Of a DNA stretch of 64,000 nucleotides, positions 8,008 to 17,165 are shown one piece after another (position 1 is the first letter of the stretch; each line of letters opens with the position of its first letter). The notes below the pieces were generated by a model. The model searched no databases. It saw only the letters and a program-made list of their open reading frames with translations, and was not told the DNA's origin. Location of the stretch: assembly GCF_007673235.1 (NCBI RefSeq), contig NZ_VDZH01000001.1, positions 122,217-186,216 of the forward strand, written 5' to 3'. The position numbers and the translations under genes were made by a program. This DNA comes from Curtobacterium pusillum (lineage in GTDB: Bacteria; Actinomycetota; Actinomycetes; Actinomycetales; Microbacteriaceae).

Positions 8008-8013
8008 ATCCTA
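8008..8013 (-). promoter_or_regulatory. Candidate -10 for the response-regulator gene
   Basis: TAGGAT on the minus strand lies 33 bp before the regulator's ATG and precedes a good Shine-Dalgarno sequence. No convincing -35 box is visible. Confidence 0.35.
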
Positions 8014-8089
8014 GGGGGACGGGCCACGTGACACGGGCAGGCTGGTCAGGGTGTCCGGCAGTTCGGGCCCAGCCGGTTCCGTGCGACGA

Positions 8090-9418
8090 CTACATCGACG
8101 GATGTCGGTTCACGACGCAGTGCGCGACGACGTGGAGTGCTCCGTCACGGACGGAGTCGGTGTAGGGGCCGATCCGCTGGAGCGCGCTCCAGGCGGTCGG
8201 ACCGAGTCGGCGGCGGGGGACGCCGCGGGACTCGAAGACGATCGGGACGTCCATGGTCTCGTCGGTGACGGGGTGCCCGTCCGAGCCGACCGGGCCGAGG
8301 GTGACCGAGACGACGGGCGACCCGGCCTGGGAGCTGCGGCCCTCGGCGACGCCGACCATCTGCCAGAGCGCCTGCAGCAGACCGTCGCGCTGTGCGGGGG
8401 AGAGGTGGCCGGCGAGCGACTGCGGATCGGCGACGCTGACGGACCGGCCGAGGTTGTCCGACTCGGTGATGGCGTGGTACAGCCAGGTCTCGCGACGGCC
8501 CTCGATGAGGTGCAGACGGAGCTCGGTCGCGAGCGAGGACGCGACCGAGGCCGAGGCGTCCGACAGTGGCAGGGGGTCGCTGCCGTTGGCGACAGCGTCG
8601 AGGAGCTTCTCGGCGGCGAGGTCGAGGCGGGCGAGCTCGTCCGAGGCGAGCATGCCGACGGCGAACTGCGGTGCCTGCACGTTGCTCTGCGTCAGGACGC
8701 GGTCGAGTTCCCGCTGCACGAGCTGCCGGAACCGGTGCACGACGAAGATCGCGATCGACGGCGGCACCGTGACCAGTGCGAGCGTGGAGACCAGGGCGGG
8801 CATCGTGTCGCTCGTGATCGGGGTCGAGGCGATCGCCATCCCGACGAACGCCAGGCCGAGGACGGCGATGGCGGCAGCGACCTCGCGGGCGGGCCGCAGT
8901 GTCGCCACCGGGAGCAGGGCGAACCCGGCCGCGACCGAGGCGGAGGCGGTGTGTGCGAGGTCGTGTTCGGGCCAGATGCCGACGAAGTCGAGTGTGACCA
9001 CGCAGGCGAGGACGACGCAGATGAGGACGAACGCGAGGCCGGTGAGGCGCTCCCCGTACGTGAGGAGGCTCAGCCCGACCCCCACGGCCGCGACGAGGTA
9101 CAACGCCCAGGCCGCTGCGGGCAACCACGGGTCGGTGAACTCGGTCCAGCGGATGAGGAAGAAGACGATGCCGGCGACGGCCTCGATCCCGGTGAGCACC
9201 GCCGCGCCGAGACCGAGGTACCCGGCGCCGAGCGAGGCACCGGGCTTCGCGGCCTGCCGCAGCGACCGCGCACCGGTGGAGGTGGAGGGGAGGCCGCGCG
9301 CCTGCCGACGCTCGCTTCCCCGGTAGCGCTCACGGGCCTCCCGTCGGGTCCGCGGGGCGGGCTGCACGGTCTCGCCGGGGAGGCCGTGGCTGATGGTGTC
9401 CTCGGGGATGCGGGTCAT
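8090..9418 (-). CDS. Membrane protein, possible degenerate histidine-kinase partner
   Basis: A 442-aa protein with a charged N-terminal stretch (about 1-60), roughly eight hydrophobic helices (about 65-250), and a cytoplasmic C-terminal part. That part has a helical segment (LARLDLAAEKLLDAV) and a line LSPAQRDGLLQALWQMVG resembling the N-box region of kinases. It has no phospho-accepting His motif and no glycine-rich ATP lid. It overlaps the sensor-kinase stop as ATGA and so is co-made with it. I read it as a non-catalytic partner of that kinase, by position and weak resemblance only. Confidence 0.6.
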   Translation of the reverse strand: MTRIPEDTISHGLPGETVQPAPRTRREARERYRGSERRQARGLPSTSTGARSLRQAAKPGASLGAGYLGLGAAVLTGIEAVAGIVFFLIRWTEFTDPWLPAAAWALYLVAAVGVGLSLLTYGERLTGLAFVLICVVLACVVTLDFVGIWPEHDLAHTASASVAAGFALLPVATLRPAREVAAAIAVLGLAFVGMAIASTPITSDTMPALVSTLALVTVPPSIAIFVVHRFRQLVQRELDRVLTQSNVQAPQFAVGMLASDELARLDLAAEKLLDAVANGSDPLPLSDASASVASSLATELRLHLIEGRRETWLYHAITESDNLGRSVSVADPQSLAGHLSPAQRDGLLQALWQMVGVAEGRSSQAGSPVVSVTLGPVGSDGHPVTDETMDVPIVFESRGVPRRRLGPTAWSALQRIGPYTDSVRDGALHVVAHCVVNRHPSM

Positions 9419-10572
9419 CGCGGCGCCTCCAGCACGACGGTCGTGCCGGAGCCCGGCGCGGAGAAGAGCTTCGCGTCGCCGCCGACCTCGCGGAGCCGGT
9501 TCACGACGCTCTCCTTGAAACCGAGACGCTCGGCGCTGACGTGGGTGAGGTCGAAGCCGACACCGGAGTCGGTGACCATCGCCCGGACCATCTCGTTGTC
9601 GTGCACGATCGTGACGTGCGCCTCGCCGACCCCGGCGTGACGACGGACGTTCTCGAGGCACTCACCCAGGGCGAGCAGGAACGCGTCGAGCACGTGGGAC
9701 GGCAGCAGCACCTGCCCGGTGCCGTGCCAGCTGACCTCGAGGCCCATGCGGCCGAAGCGCTGCTTGACGGACTCGAGGGTCTGCCCGAGGGGGGACTCCT
9801 CTTCGCGGGTGAGCGAGTAGTCGCCGGACTGCTGTGGCTGCGGCGTCGCACCGAGGCGGAGGTGGCGGAGGAGTCGGGCGTCCTCGGCGGCCTGTTCGCG
9901 CATCGCCTGCTCGGAGACACCGACCCCGGAGTGCGCCAGGAGCGTCAGGGTCGCGAGCACGGTGTCGTGCAGGAGCCGGGCGCCCTGGCGTCGCTGGGCC
10001 TCGGTCTCGCTGGCCTGGCGTTCGGCGCGGTGCGCGGTGCCGATGCTGTAGATGCGGCGTGCCACCCTCGGGATGGCGCGGGAGATCCAGATGGTGACGA
10101 CCGCGATGAGGACCCAGCCGAGCAGAGCACCGGTGACGGGCGCGGCGAGGATGCTGCCGCTGGCCCAGACGATCCCGACGACGACGGCGGCACCGGCCGC
10201 GATGGTGAGGCCGAGTCCGACGGGCTGGCCGCGCTGCGCCATGAGCGGGGCGGAGATGCTGCCGGCCGCGAGGGGCACCACGGCGCTCGCGATGACCGGA
10301 CGGACCGTGTCGTCGACGCCGAAGAACAGGAGCGCGAGTGCGCCGAGCCCGGACGCGAGGATGAGCGCCGTCCACCACACCGACCCGTTCCACCCGAAGA
10401 CGAGGAAGCCGCCGACCATGATGGCGATGCAGGCCAGGGCGCCGAGCAGGGGGATGATCGGCACCGCGAGGGCGCTGACGATGCCGATGACCGACACCAG
10501 GGCGCAGACGATGCCCACGACACGGGTCGTCGACCGCAGCAAGCGGTCGCGTTCCTGTGCGATGAAGTCCAT
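9415..10572 (-). CDS. Sensor histidine kinase (NarL-system, HisKA_3-like)
   Basis: A 385-aa kinase with about five to six N-terminal membrane helices (about 15-170), a dimerization segment with the phospho-accepting His in QGARLLHDTVLATLTLL near residue 200, and an ATPase domain. The N-box is GECLENVRRHAG, the G1 box DSGVGFD, and the G2-like end GSGTTVVLEAP. It probably phosphorylates the LuxR-type regulator encoded two genes downstream. The signal is unknown; there is no extracellular sensor domain, so it may sense through its membrane helices. Confidence 0.88.
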   Translation of the reverse strand: MDFIAQERDRLLRSTTRVVGIVCALVSVIGIVSALAVPIIPLLGALACIAIMVGGFLVFGWNGSVWWTALILASGLGALALLFFGVDDTVRPVIASAVVPLAAGSISAPLMAQRGQPVGLGLTIAAGAAVVVGIVWASGSILAAPVTGALLGWVLIAVVTIWISRAIPRVARRIYSIGTAHRAERQASETEAQRRQGARLLHDTVLATLTLLAHSGVGVSEQAMREQAAEDARLLRHLRLGATPQPQQSGDYSLTREEESPLGQTLESVKQRFGRMGLEVSWHGTGQVLLPSHVLDAFLLALGECLENVRRHAGVGEAHVTIVHDNEMVRAMVTDSGVGFDLTHVSAERLGFKESVVNRLREVGGDAKLFSAPGSGTTVVLEAPR

Positions 10573-10654
10573 CGGTGTCCTGGTTGGTGACGTGGTGTGA
10601 GGGAAAACCGAGCCTCGGTCAGCCCGGGCACCACGCCATCATTCCACGCGCGAC

Positions 10655-10673
10655 ACCCGTTGGGGGGTGTTCG
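10655..10673 (-). terminator. Short hairpin downstream of metX
   Basis: ACACCC pairs with GGGTGT around a G-rich loop, about 70 bp past the metX stop codon and before the kinase gene. It is weak. An AT-richer patch between it and metX (about 10705-10730) could hold the kinase promoter, but no clear hexamers stand out. Confidence 0.3.
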
Positions 10674-10741
10674 GCGCGCCTGGTCGTGTCGGATGGTGTC
10701 GGGATCGTTATTGCACGCGTTATGTGAATGGGTGAGGGTCC

Positions 10742-11941
10742 TCAGTCCAACAGGCGACGCAGGTGTGCACCGACGGCCTCGTGCTCGATCAGGAACCCGT
10801 CGTGCCCGAACTCGCTCTCGATCACCGCGGCACGGTCGCCGTCGAGCGTGTCCGGGACGCCCGCCGCGATCCGGTGCTGGTCCTCGATCGGGAACAGCCG
10901 GTCGCTCGAGACACCGACGACGAGCGTCCGCGCCGTGATCTGCGCGAGGGCAGCCGACACCCCGCCGCGGCCGGCCCCGACGTCGTGCGAGTCCATGGCG
11001 TGGGAGAGCGTCACGTACGTGGAGGCGTCGAAGCGCCGGGTGAACTTGTTGCCGTGGAAGTCGAGGTAGCTCTCCACCGAGAAGCGCCCGTCGTCGCCGA
11101 GCGGGGAGACGTCGCTCTGCCACGACCGGGCGAACCGGCCGTTGAGCTCGTCCGAGGCGCGGTACGTCATCAGGGCCATCCGCCGTGCGAGGGCGAGTCC
11201 GCGGTGGGGTCCCTCGCCGGCATCGGCCTCGTAGTAGTCGCCACCGGCGAACGCGGGGTCCATCTGGATCGCCGCGCGCTGGAGCGAGTTCGCCGCGATC
11301 TGGTCCGCCGTGGTCTGCGCCGTCGAGGCGAGCACCGCCAACCGCTGCACCCGTGACGGGTGTGCGACGGCGAACTCGAGAGCGTGCATGCCGCCCATCG
11401 AGCCGCCGACGACCGCCGCGAACGTGTCGATGCCGAGCCGGTCGGCGAGCTGCGCCTGCACGGCAACCTGGTCGCGCACGGTCACGAACGGGAACCGCGA
11501 CCCCCACTCGAGACCGTCCGGGGACACCGAGGACGGACCGGTCGTGCCCTGGCAGCCGCCGAGCATGTTCGGTGCGATCACGAACCAGCGGTCGGTGTCG
11601 ATCGCGCGGCCCGGGCCGACGACGTCGCCCCACCAGCCGGCGGTCCGGTGGCCCGGCCCCGGGAGCCCGGCGACGTGCGAGTCGCCCGTCAGCGCGTGGA
11701 AGACCAGGACGGCGTTGTCACGCTCCGGCGACAGGGTGCCCCAGGTCTCGTACGCGACCCGGACCGCGGGGATCCGGCCGCCGCGCACCCACTGCTCGCC
11801 GAGGGCCTCGAAGTGCCGCGCACCGGGGTGGTCGCCCGGGCGCCACGCACCCGTCACGGGAGGCTTCCCGAGCGTGCCGAGTTCGGTGCCGGGCACGAGG
11901 GTGGACGGCACGGAGTCCTCGGGTGTCGTCTGCCAGTCCAT
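10742..11941 (-). CDS. metX: Homoserine O-acetyltransferase
   Basis: A 399-aa alpha/beta-hydrolase-fold enzyme that acetylates homoserine from acetyl-CoA in methionine synthesis. The family signature is clear: LVFHALTGDSHV near residue 75, FVIAPNMLGGCQGTTGPSS near 130, the nucleophile elbow VVGGSMGGMHALE near 170, catalytic Asp in VVGVSSDRLFP, and His in EFGHDGFL near the C-terminus. Its product feeds MetY, encoded just upstream on the same strand. CAGACT lies 7 bp before the ATG with no Shine-Dalgarno sequence, suggesting its own leaderless transcript. I saw no SAM riboswitch. Confidence 0.95.
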   Translation of the reverse strand: MDWQTTPEDSVPSTLVPGTELGTLGKPPVTGAWRPGDHPGARHFEALGEQWVRGGRIPAVRVAYETWGTLSPERDNAVLVFHALTGDSHVAGLPGPGHRTAGWWGDVVGPGRAIDTDRWFVIAPNMLGGCQGTTGPSSVSPDGLEWGSRFPFVTVRDQVAVQAQLADRLGIDTFAAVVGGSMGGMHALEFAVAHPSRVQRLAVLASTAQTTADQIAANSLQRAAIQMDPAFAGGDYYEADAGEGPHRGLALARRMALMTYRASDELNGRFARSWQSDVSPLGDDGRFSVESYLDFHGNKFTRRFDASTYVTLSHAMDSHDVGAGRGGVSAALAQITARTLVVGVSSDRLFPIEDQHRIAAGVPDTLDGDRAAVIESEFGHDGFLIEHEAVGAHLRRLLD

Positions 11942-12261
11942 CGGGTCCAGTCTGCCGGGAGGCGCGGCTCGCGGCCGCCGTGTTACGTCACGCCCGGCGC
12001 GTCGCGGCTCCACGGCACGTGGTCGGGTCGGGTCGGCGGGCGGGCGGGCGGGTGCGGCGAGCGGGTGCGGCGGTCGACGTGGTGCGACAACGTCGACGTC
12101 GTACGACAGCGGTCTTGTCGCAACCGCGCTCGCGCAAGAGTTGCATGCGCGCAGGAACGACGAAACCGCTGTCGTGCGACAGCGGTTTCGTCGTTCGGAG
12201 TCGGCAGGCGGCCAACGGCAGGCGGCCGGCGGCCGGCGTGCGCCGACGCCAGCCCGGGACG
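11942..12261. other. metY-metX intergenic region without genes
   Basis: This 320-bp gap holds the probable metX promoter (CAGACT at 11949-11954), a run of GGGC/GGGT tandem repeats around 12022-12058, and family A copy 2. I find no coding sequence. Confidence 0.7.
12084..12202 (-). repeat. Family A double-palindrome element, copy 2
   Basis: A 119-bp element read on the minus strand from its GACTC end, which lies 59 bp after the metY stop. Its first stem (12156-12195) is the best in the family: 19-bp perfect arms beginning AACGACGAAACCGCTGTCG with a 2-nt loop. The second core is GTCGTACGAC. Confidence 0.85.
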
Positions 12262-13593
12262 CTACGCGCGCAGCCCCTCCTGCGAGACCGCACGGGCCGC
12301 GGCGAGCCCGGCCTCGAGGTCGGCCTTGAGGTCGTCGATGTTCTCGATGCCGACCGACAGGCGCACCAGACCCGGCGTGACACCGGTCGTGAGCTGCTGC
12401 TCGGGCGTGAGCTGCGAGTGCGTGGTCGACGCCGGGTGGATGACCAGGGAGCGCACGTCGCCGATGTTGGCCAGGTGCGAGAAGAGCTGCAGGTTGTCCA
12501 CGAAGGCCTTGCCCGCCGGCACGCCGCCCTTGAGCTCGAACGACAGCACCGCGCCGACGCCCTTCGGCGCGTACTTGTTCGCCGCGGCGTACCAGGGCGA
12601 CGTCGGCAGTCCGGCGTAGGCCACCGTGGCGACGTCCGGGTGACGGTCGAGCCACTCGGCGATCTCCTGCGCGTTCGACACGTGCCGCTCGATGCGGAGC
12701 GACAGGGTCTCGATGCCCTGCAGCAGGGCGAACGCGGTGTCGGCGGAGTTCGACGCCCCGAGGTCGCGCAGCAGCTGCACGCGCGCCTTCACGACGTAGG
12801 CGAGCTCGTTGCCGACCGCCTCGGCGAACACCGCGCCGTGGTACGACGGGTCGGGCGTGTTGAACTCCGGGAACTTGTCCGGGTGCTGCGACCATGCGAA
12901 CTTGCCGCCGTCGACGATGATCCCGCCGATGACCGTGCCGTGCCCGCCGAGGAACTTCGTCGCCGAGTGCACCACGATGTCGGCACCGTGCTCGAACGGA
13001 CGGATGAGGTACGGCGTCGCGATCGTGTTGTCGACGATGAGCGGGACCCCGGACTCGTGCGCGACGTCGCTGACGCCGGAGATGTCGAGGACGTTGATCT
13101 TCGGGTTGCCGATGGTCTCGGCGAAGAAGAGCTTGGTGTTCGGGCGGACGGCGCGGCGCCACTCCTCGAGGTCGTCCTGGTCCTCGACGAACGTCGTCTC
13201 GATCCCGAGCTTCGCCAGCGTGTACTTGAACAGGTTGTACGTGCCGCCGTAGATCGACGACGACGAGACGATGTGGTCGCCCGCACCGGCGATGTTCAAC
13301 ACCGCGTACGTCTCCGCGGCCTGCCCGGACGCGACGAGCAGGGCACCGCTCCCGCCCTCGAGCGCGGCGATGCGCTGCTCGACGACGTCGTTCGTGGGGT
13401 TCATGATGCGCGAGTAGATGTTGCCCGGCTTGGCCAGGGCGAACAGGTCGCGGGCCTCGTCCGAGTTCGCGAAGACGTACGACGTCGTCTTGTAGATCGG
13501 GGTGGCGCGGGCGCCGGTGGTCGGGTCCGGCTGGGCGCCGGCGTGGACCTGGGTGGTCTCGAACCGCCAGGGGGCGGCGTCGTTCGTGCTCAT
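12262..13593 (-). CDS. metY: O-acetylhomoserine sulfhydrylase
   Basis: A 443-aa PLP enzyme of the Cys/Met metabolism family that makes homocysteine from O-acetylhomoserine and sulfide. Motifs include RIMNPTNDVVEQRIAALEGG, the cofactor-stacking region ASGQAAETYAVLNI, and the Schiff-base Lys in VVHSATKFLGGHG near residue 210. Length is typical. AGGAG lies 7 bp before the ATG that starts MSTNDAAPW; further in-frame codons upstream look non-coding. It precedes metX in the direction of transcription but is separated by 320 bp with a repeat, so the two may be transcribed separately. Confidence 0.95.
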   Translation of the reverse strand: MSTNDAAPWRFETTQVHAGAQPDPTTGARATPIYKTTSYVFANSDEARDLFALAKPGNIYSRIMNPTNDVVEQRIAALEGGSGALLVASGQAAETYAVLNIAGAGDHIVSSSSIYGGTYNLFKYTLAKLGIETTFVEDQDDLEEWRRAVRPNTKLFFAETIGNPKINVLDISGVSDVAHESGVPLIVDNTIATPYLIRPFEHGADIVVHSATKFLGGHGTVIGGIIVDGGKFAWSQHPDKFPEFNTPDPSYHGAVFAEAVGNELAYVVKARVQLLRDLGASNSADTAFALLQGIETLSLRIERHVSNAQEIAEWLDRHPDVATVAYAGLPTSPWYAAANKYAPKGVGAVLSFELKGGVPAGKAFVDNLQLFSHLANIGDVRSLVIHPASTTHSQLTPEQQLTTGVTPGLVRLSVGIENIDDLKADLEAGLAAARAVSQEGLRA

Positions 13594-13642
13594 CTTGGTG
13601 CTCCTGTCCGGTGCAGCTGGTCGTCGGGTCGCCTTGCGCTCG

Positions 13643-13763
13643 GCCTGGAGGCACGGCGCAGCTTTGCGTCGCACGCCACGGTACGCAGGTGGTCGCGCTG
13701 GTACCAGCGCACCCGCCTCGGGACGTAACGCACCCGCCGGGCCCGAGCCGCGCCTCCAGTCCG
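13643..13763. repeat. Family B-like element with an extended loop, upstream of metY
   Basis: The two outer arms match family B (GGCCTGGAGGCACGG at the left, CCGCGCCTCCAGTCCGG at the right), but about 90 bp separate them instead of 6-30. The insert contains the perfect 16-bp palindrome GCGCTGGTACCAGCGC at about 13695-13710. The whole lies in the 279-bp gap between the acyltransferase stop and the metY start. The inner palindrome could be an operator. Confidence 0.5.
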
Positions 13764-13872
13764 GGAGTGTCCTACGGTCTGGCGGCGGCGGCCACGGGAG
13801 ATGGTCGCGGCCTGCCGCGATGTCGCGCGCCGCCGACTGAGCGCAGCGAAGACGACGGCTTGCGCGGGGATG

Positions 13873-14952
13873 TCACCTGAACAACCAGCGCACGTTCGGT
13901 TCCAGCAGCCAGCGCATCCCGCGCCGCACGAAGGGCTGCGCGAGGAACAGACTCACCGCGCAGGCGATCCCCACCATGAGCAGCACGTACGGCCACGCCG
14001 AGTGCTGCCCGGCCAGGATCCCGGACTCGCGGATCGGGTAGAGCAGGAACGTGTGGAGCAGGTAGACGTACATCGTCGCCGCGCCGAACTGGGTGATCCA
14101 GACGTTCCGGCGGGGCACGAGGAGCAGGAAGCACGCCGTCAGCAGCGCCGCGAGCAGCATCAACCCGAAGCGGACGGCACCGGCCCACCAGGCGTCCTCA
14201 CCGAGACCCGAGTAGGAGTCGTCGTAGAAGAACCAGTGGTGCAGGTCGAACTCCTTGAACTGCGGGATCCAGATGGCGCACGCCACCGCCCACGCCGCGA
14301 ACACGGCCGCGGCGGCGATGCGGATCCGGACGACCACGCGCCTCGGGGCCTCGTACCAGCGGTCGAACAACCCCCACTGCTTCACCTGCCAGCCGACCAG
14401 GAAGAACGGCAGCAGGCTGATCGCCCGCGACAGGGACAGCGTGGAGTCGACGTTGTCGAAGTAGCCCACGCCGATGCTGAACACGACCGCCCAGAACAAC
14501 GGCCACCGCAGCTGCGCCAGGTACGGCAGGATCAACCGGAAGATGCCGAGGGCCAGCAGGAACCAGAGCGTCCAGGTGGGCTGCGTCGGGTTGAACTTCT
14601 TCCCGCCCTCGACGAGTCCCTGCACCACGGTCCAGATCGTCTGCATGATGATGTACGGCACGACGATGTCCGTGATGGTCCGGCGCATCCGCTTCGCCGT
14701 CGGGGTGTCCGCGGACGAGAAGTACCCGCTGATGACGCCGAAGGCGGGCATGTGGAACGCGTAGATGAATGTGTACAGCGCCAGGGCGTGCTCGCTCGCC
14801 GTCGTCTGCCGCTGGATCGCGTGGCCGATGACCACGAGCGTGACCGCGAGGAACCGCGCCGTGTCCCACATCGGGATACGACGCTTCGCACGACCCGGTT
14901 CGAGCTGCGTGGCGGGCGCCGAGGGCGCGGGAGGAGCGGCATCCGTCGTCAT
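13873..14952 (-). CDS. Membrane acyltransferase, acyltransferase-3/fucose O-acetylase-like
   Basis: A 359-aa protein with about ten transmembrane helices. The first helix reads RIPMWDTARFLAVTLVVIGHAIQR with the conserved His, followed by AFHMPAFGVISGYFSS, both typical of acyltransferase-3 proteins that O-acetylate exported sugars or lipids. The C-terminal LLEPNVRWLFR is cytoplasmic. The start is ATG. It stands alone on the minus strand, divergent from an SDR gene. The substrate is probably a cell-surface glycan, by family only. Confidence 0.85.
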   Translation of the reverse strand: MTTDAAPPAPSAPATQLEPGRAKRRIPMWDTARFLAVTLVVIGHAIQRQTTASEHALALYTFIYAFHMPAFGVISGYFSSADTPTAKRMRRTITDIVVPYIIMQTIWTVVQGLVEGGKKFNPTQPTWTLWFLLALGIFRLILPYLAQLRWPLFWAVVFSIGVGYFDNVDSTLSLSRAISLLPFFLVGWQVKQWGLFDRWYEAPRRVVVRIRIAAAAVFAAWAVACAIWIPQFKEFDLHHWFFYDDSYSGLGEDAWWAGAVRFGLMLLAALLTACFLLLVPRRNVWITQFGAATMYVYLLHTFLLYPIRESGILAGQHSAWPYVLLMVGIACAVSLFLAQPFVRRGMRWLLEPNVRWLFR

Positions 14953-15033
14953 CGCCCGTCACGTTACCTGATCGTGACCTTGCCTGATCGGTACGGTTGT
15001 CAGGACGTCCCACCCGATCCCTGGAGGAACCAC

Positions 15034-15828
15034 ATGGCATCTCGTGCCGAAGCCGCACCTCGTCGCGCGGTCGTCACCGGAGCGAGCTCGGGCATCGGGG
15101 CGGCGACCGTCCGGCTGTTCCGCTCGCACGGGTGGGACGTGCTGGCCGTCGCCCGTCGTGCGGCGAAGCTCGAGGCGCTCGCCGCGGAGACCGGCGCCGA
15201 CGTGCTCGTGGCGGACATCACGGACGCTGCCGACGTGTCGGCCCTCGCCGCCCGCGTCGAGGAGCTCGGGGGAGCGGACGTCCTCGTGAACAACGCCGGC
15301 GGTGCGTTCGGGTCGGCGAGCGTCGAGGAGTCGGACGTCGACGACTGGCGGGCCATGTTCGAGGTGAACGTGATCGGGACGAAGCGCGTCGTCGCGGCCC
15401 TGCTCCCGCACCTGCGCCGTCGTGCGGCGACCGCCGGCAGCGCGGACATCGTGACGGTGACCAGCACCGCCGGGCACGTGGCGTACGAGAACGGCGGCGG
15501 GTACAACGCCGCGAAGTTCGCCGAGCACGCGCTCGTCGGTGCCCTCCGGCTGGAACTGAACGGGGAGCCGATCCGCGTCGTCGAGATCGCGCCGGGCCTG
15601 GTGAAGACCGACGAGTTCGCCCTCACGCGCTTCCGCGGCGACGAGGACAAGGCGGCGGCGGTGTACGACAACGTGCCCGAGCCGCTCGTCGCTGAAGACG
15701 TCGCGGAGGCGATCGTGCACTCGGTCGAGCTGCCGCCGCACGTCAACCTCGACCTGGTGACGATCCGGCCGGTGGCGCAGTCGGCGCAGCACAAGCTGGC
15801 GCGGGGGACCCTGACGCCGCGCGTCTGA
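15034..15828 (+). CDS. SDR-family NAD(P)-dependent oxidoreductase
   Basis: A 264-aa classical short-chain dehydrogenase. It has the cofactor motif VVTGASSGIGAATVRLF, the NNAG motif in ADVLVNNAGGAFGS, catalytic Ser in VTVTSTAGHVAYEN, and the YxxxK pair in GGGYNAAKFAEHALVG. GGAGG lies 7 bp before the ATG. Two imperfect CCTGATCG repeats at 14968-14990 in the divergent gap may bind a regulator. The sequence is close to the serine 3-dehydrogenase/YdfG-like group, but the substrate cannot be assigned. Confidence 0.92.
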   Translation: MASRAEAAPRRAVVTGASSGIGAATVRLFRSHGWDVLAVARRAAKLEALAAETGADVLVADITDAADVSALAARVEELGGADVLVNNAGGAFGSASVEESDVDDWRAMFEVNVIGTKRVVAALLPHLRRRAATAGSADIVTVTSTAGHVAYENGGGYNAAKFAEHALVGALRLELNGEPIRVVEIAPGLVKTDEFALTRFRGDEDKAAAVYDNVPEPLVAEDVAEAIVHSVELPPHVNLDLVTIRPVAQSAQHKLARGTLTPRV

Positions 15829-15908
15829 CGGGTCGGTGCGCGGGTCCGCACGCGCCCGGGCGTGCGTGCGGGTCGCGGGCGTGGGGTCCGTGCCGGTACC
15901 GTGGTCGG

Positions 15909-16442
15909 ATGCCGATCAGCAGCGAATCCGGGCCACCCGCCCAGGCTCCCTCGACCGTGACCGTGACGAGCGGGCCCGAGGTGCTCGGCTGGCTGGAGTT
16001 CGGGGACGCGGCGCGCCTGCTCGCGAAGGACGTCCTGTCGTCCGGCTTCGAACCCGAGGTCGTCGTCGCCGTGGCCCGCGGTGGCCTCATCATCGCCGGT
16101 GCCGTGGCCTACGCGCTCGGCACCAAGGAGTGCGGCTCGATCAACGTCGAGTTCTACACCGACGTCGAGCAGCGCCTCGACGAGCCCGTCATCCTGTCGC
16201 CCGCCCTCGACGCCCCGAGCCTCGCCGGCAAGCGCGTCCTGGTCGTCGACGACGTGTCCGACTCCGGCCGCACGCTGCGCCTGGTGGTCGACATCATCCG
16301 GAACGCCGGTGCCGACGTCCGCAGCGCCTGCCTGTACTCGAAGCCCGGTACCGTGCTCGAGCCCGACCACGTCTGGCGTCGTGTCGACGGGTGGATCACC
16401 TTCCCGTGGAGCGCGCTTGCCCCGGTGACGGCCGAGTCGTGA
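15909..16442 (+). CDS. Phosphoribosyltransferase (xanthine/hypoxanthine-type)
   Basis: A 177-aa type I PRTase. The PRPP loop reads RVLVVDDVSDSGRTLRLVV near residue 110, preceded by VVAVARGGLIIAGAVAYALG near residue 50. It probably salvages a purine base to its nucleotide; the sequence most resembles xanthine/guanine enzymes. TACCGT lies 6 bp before the ATG with no Shine-Dalgarno sequence, so it is likely leaderless. The stop overlaps the GTG of the next gene. Confidence 0.88.
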   Translation: MPISSESGPPAQAPSTVTVTSGPEVLGWLEFGDAARLLAKDVLSSGFEPEVVVAVARGGLIIAGAVAYALGTKECGSINVEFYTDVEQRLDEPVILSPALDAPSLAGKRVLVVDDVSDSGRTLRLVVDIIRNAGADVRSACLYSKPGTVLEPDHVWRRVDGWITFPWSALAPVTAES

Positions 16443-17161
16443 GCATCCACCTCGTCGGCGGCGGACCCTTCGCCGCCTCGGACGCCGCTGCGCCGTTCCT
16501 CGCCGAGGCCACCGCGCGATCCGCGGCGGTCGGCCGGACCGTGCCGCGCATCGGACTGCTGTCGGTCGCCGGGCCGTCGGCCGCCGGCGTCTCACCGTCC
16601 ACCGCGGACATCGCGGAGGTCCTCGGCGGCGCACGCCAGGCCGAGGTCCTCGTCACCGAGATCGCCCCGGGCGAGGTCTTCAGCACCACCGTGCTGAGCG
16701 ACGTCGACGCCCTGGTCGTCGGCGGCGGGGTCACCCCGCACTACCTCGACGCCGTCGCCCCGCTCGTCGACCAGATCCGCCTGCTCGTGTCCGACGGCCT
16801 GCCGTACCTCGGCTACTCGGCGGGCGCGATGATCGCCTCCGACCGTGCCCTCATCGGCGGCTGGCGCATCGGCGGCGTGGAGATCTGCCCCGAGGACGCG
16901 TCCGAGGGCCTCGACGAGGTCGAGCTCCGCGAGGGCCTCGGGCTCGTCGACCTGACCATCGACGTGCACGCGGTCCAGGCCGGCACGCTCGCTCGACTCA
17001 TCGCGAGCGCCGAGGCCGAGTTCGTCACCGCGGGCATCGCGATCGACGAGGACACCACGCTCGTCGTCGGCGAGGGCGCCCTCGAGGTCCGCGGCACCGG
17101 CAGCGTCTGGCGAGTCGTCGCCGGCGAGGAGTCGGTCGCGGTCGCGACGATGGGCGCCTAG
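16439..17161 (+). CDS. Peptidase E-like protein (S51, class I glutamine amidotransferase fold)
   Basis: A 240-aa protein with the nucleophile elbow [14 protein letters not shown] near residue 125, and a downstream [17 protein letters not shown] that aligns with the family's His region. S51 enzymes cleave Asp-X dipeptides or act in cyanophycin breakdown. Several catalytic surroundings differ from classic PepE, so activity is uncertain. The GTG start overlaps the phosphoribosyltransferase stop, so it is coupled to it. Confidence 0.75.
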   Translation: MSIHLVGGGPFAASDAAAPFLAEATARSAAVGRTVPRIGLLSVAGPSAAGVSPSTADIAEVLGGARQAEVLVTEIAPGEVFSTTVLSDVDALVVGGGVTPHYLDAVAPLVDQIRLLVSDGLPYLGYSAGAMIASDRALIGGWRIGGVEICPEDASEGLDEVELREGLGLVDLTIDVHAVQAGTLARLIASAEAEFVTAGIAIDEDTTLVVGEGALEVRGTGSVWRVVAGEESVAVATMGA

Positions 17162-17165
17162 CGTC

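Noticed and set aside
11942..13872. SAM riboswitch before metX or metY
   Set aside because: I looked for the conserved cores of SAM-I and SAM-IV type elements in both gaps and saw none. The palindromes there belong to families A and B. A covariance search would settle it.
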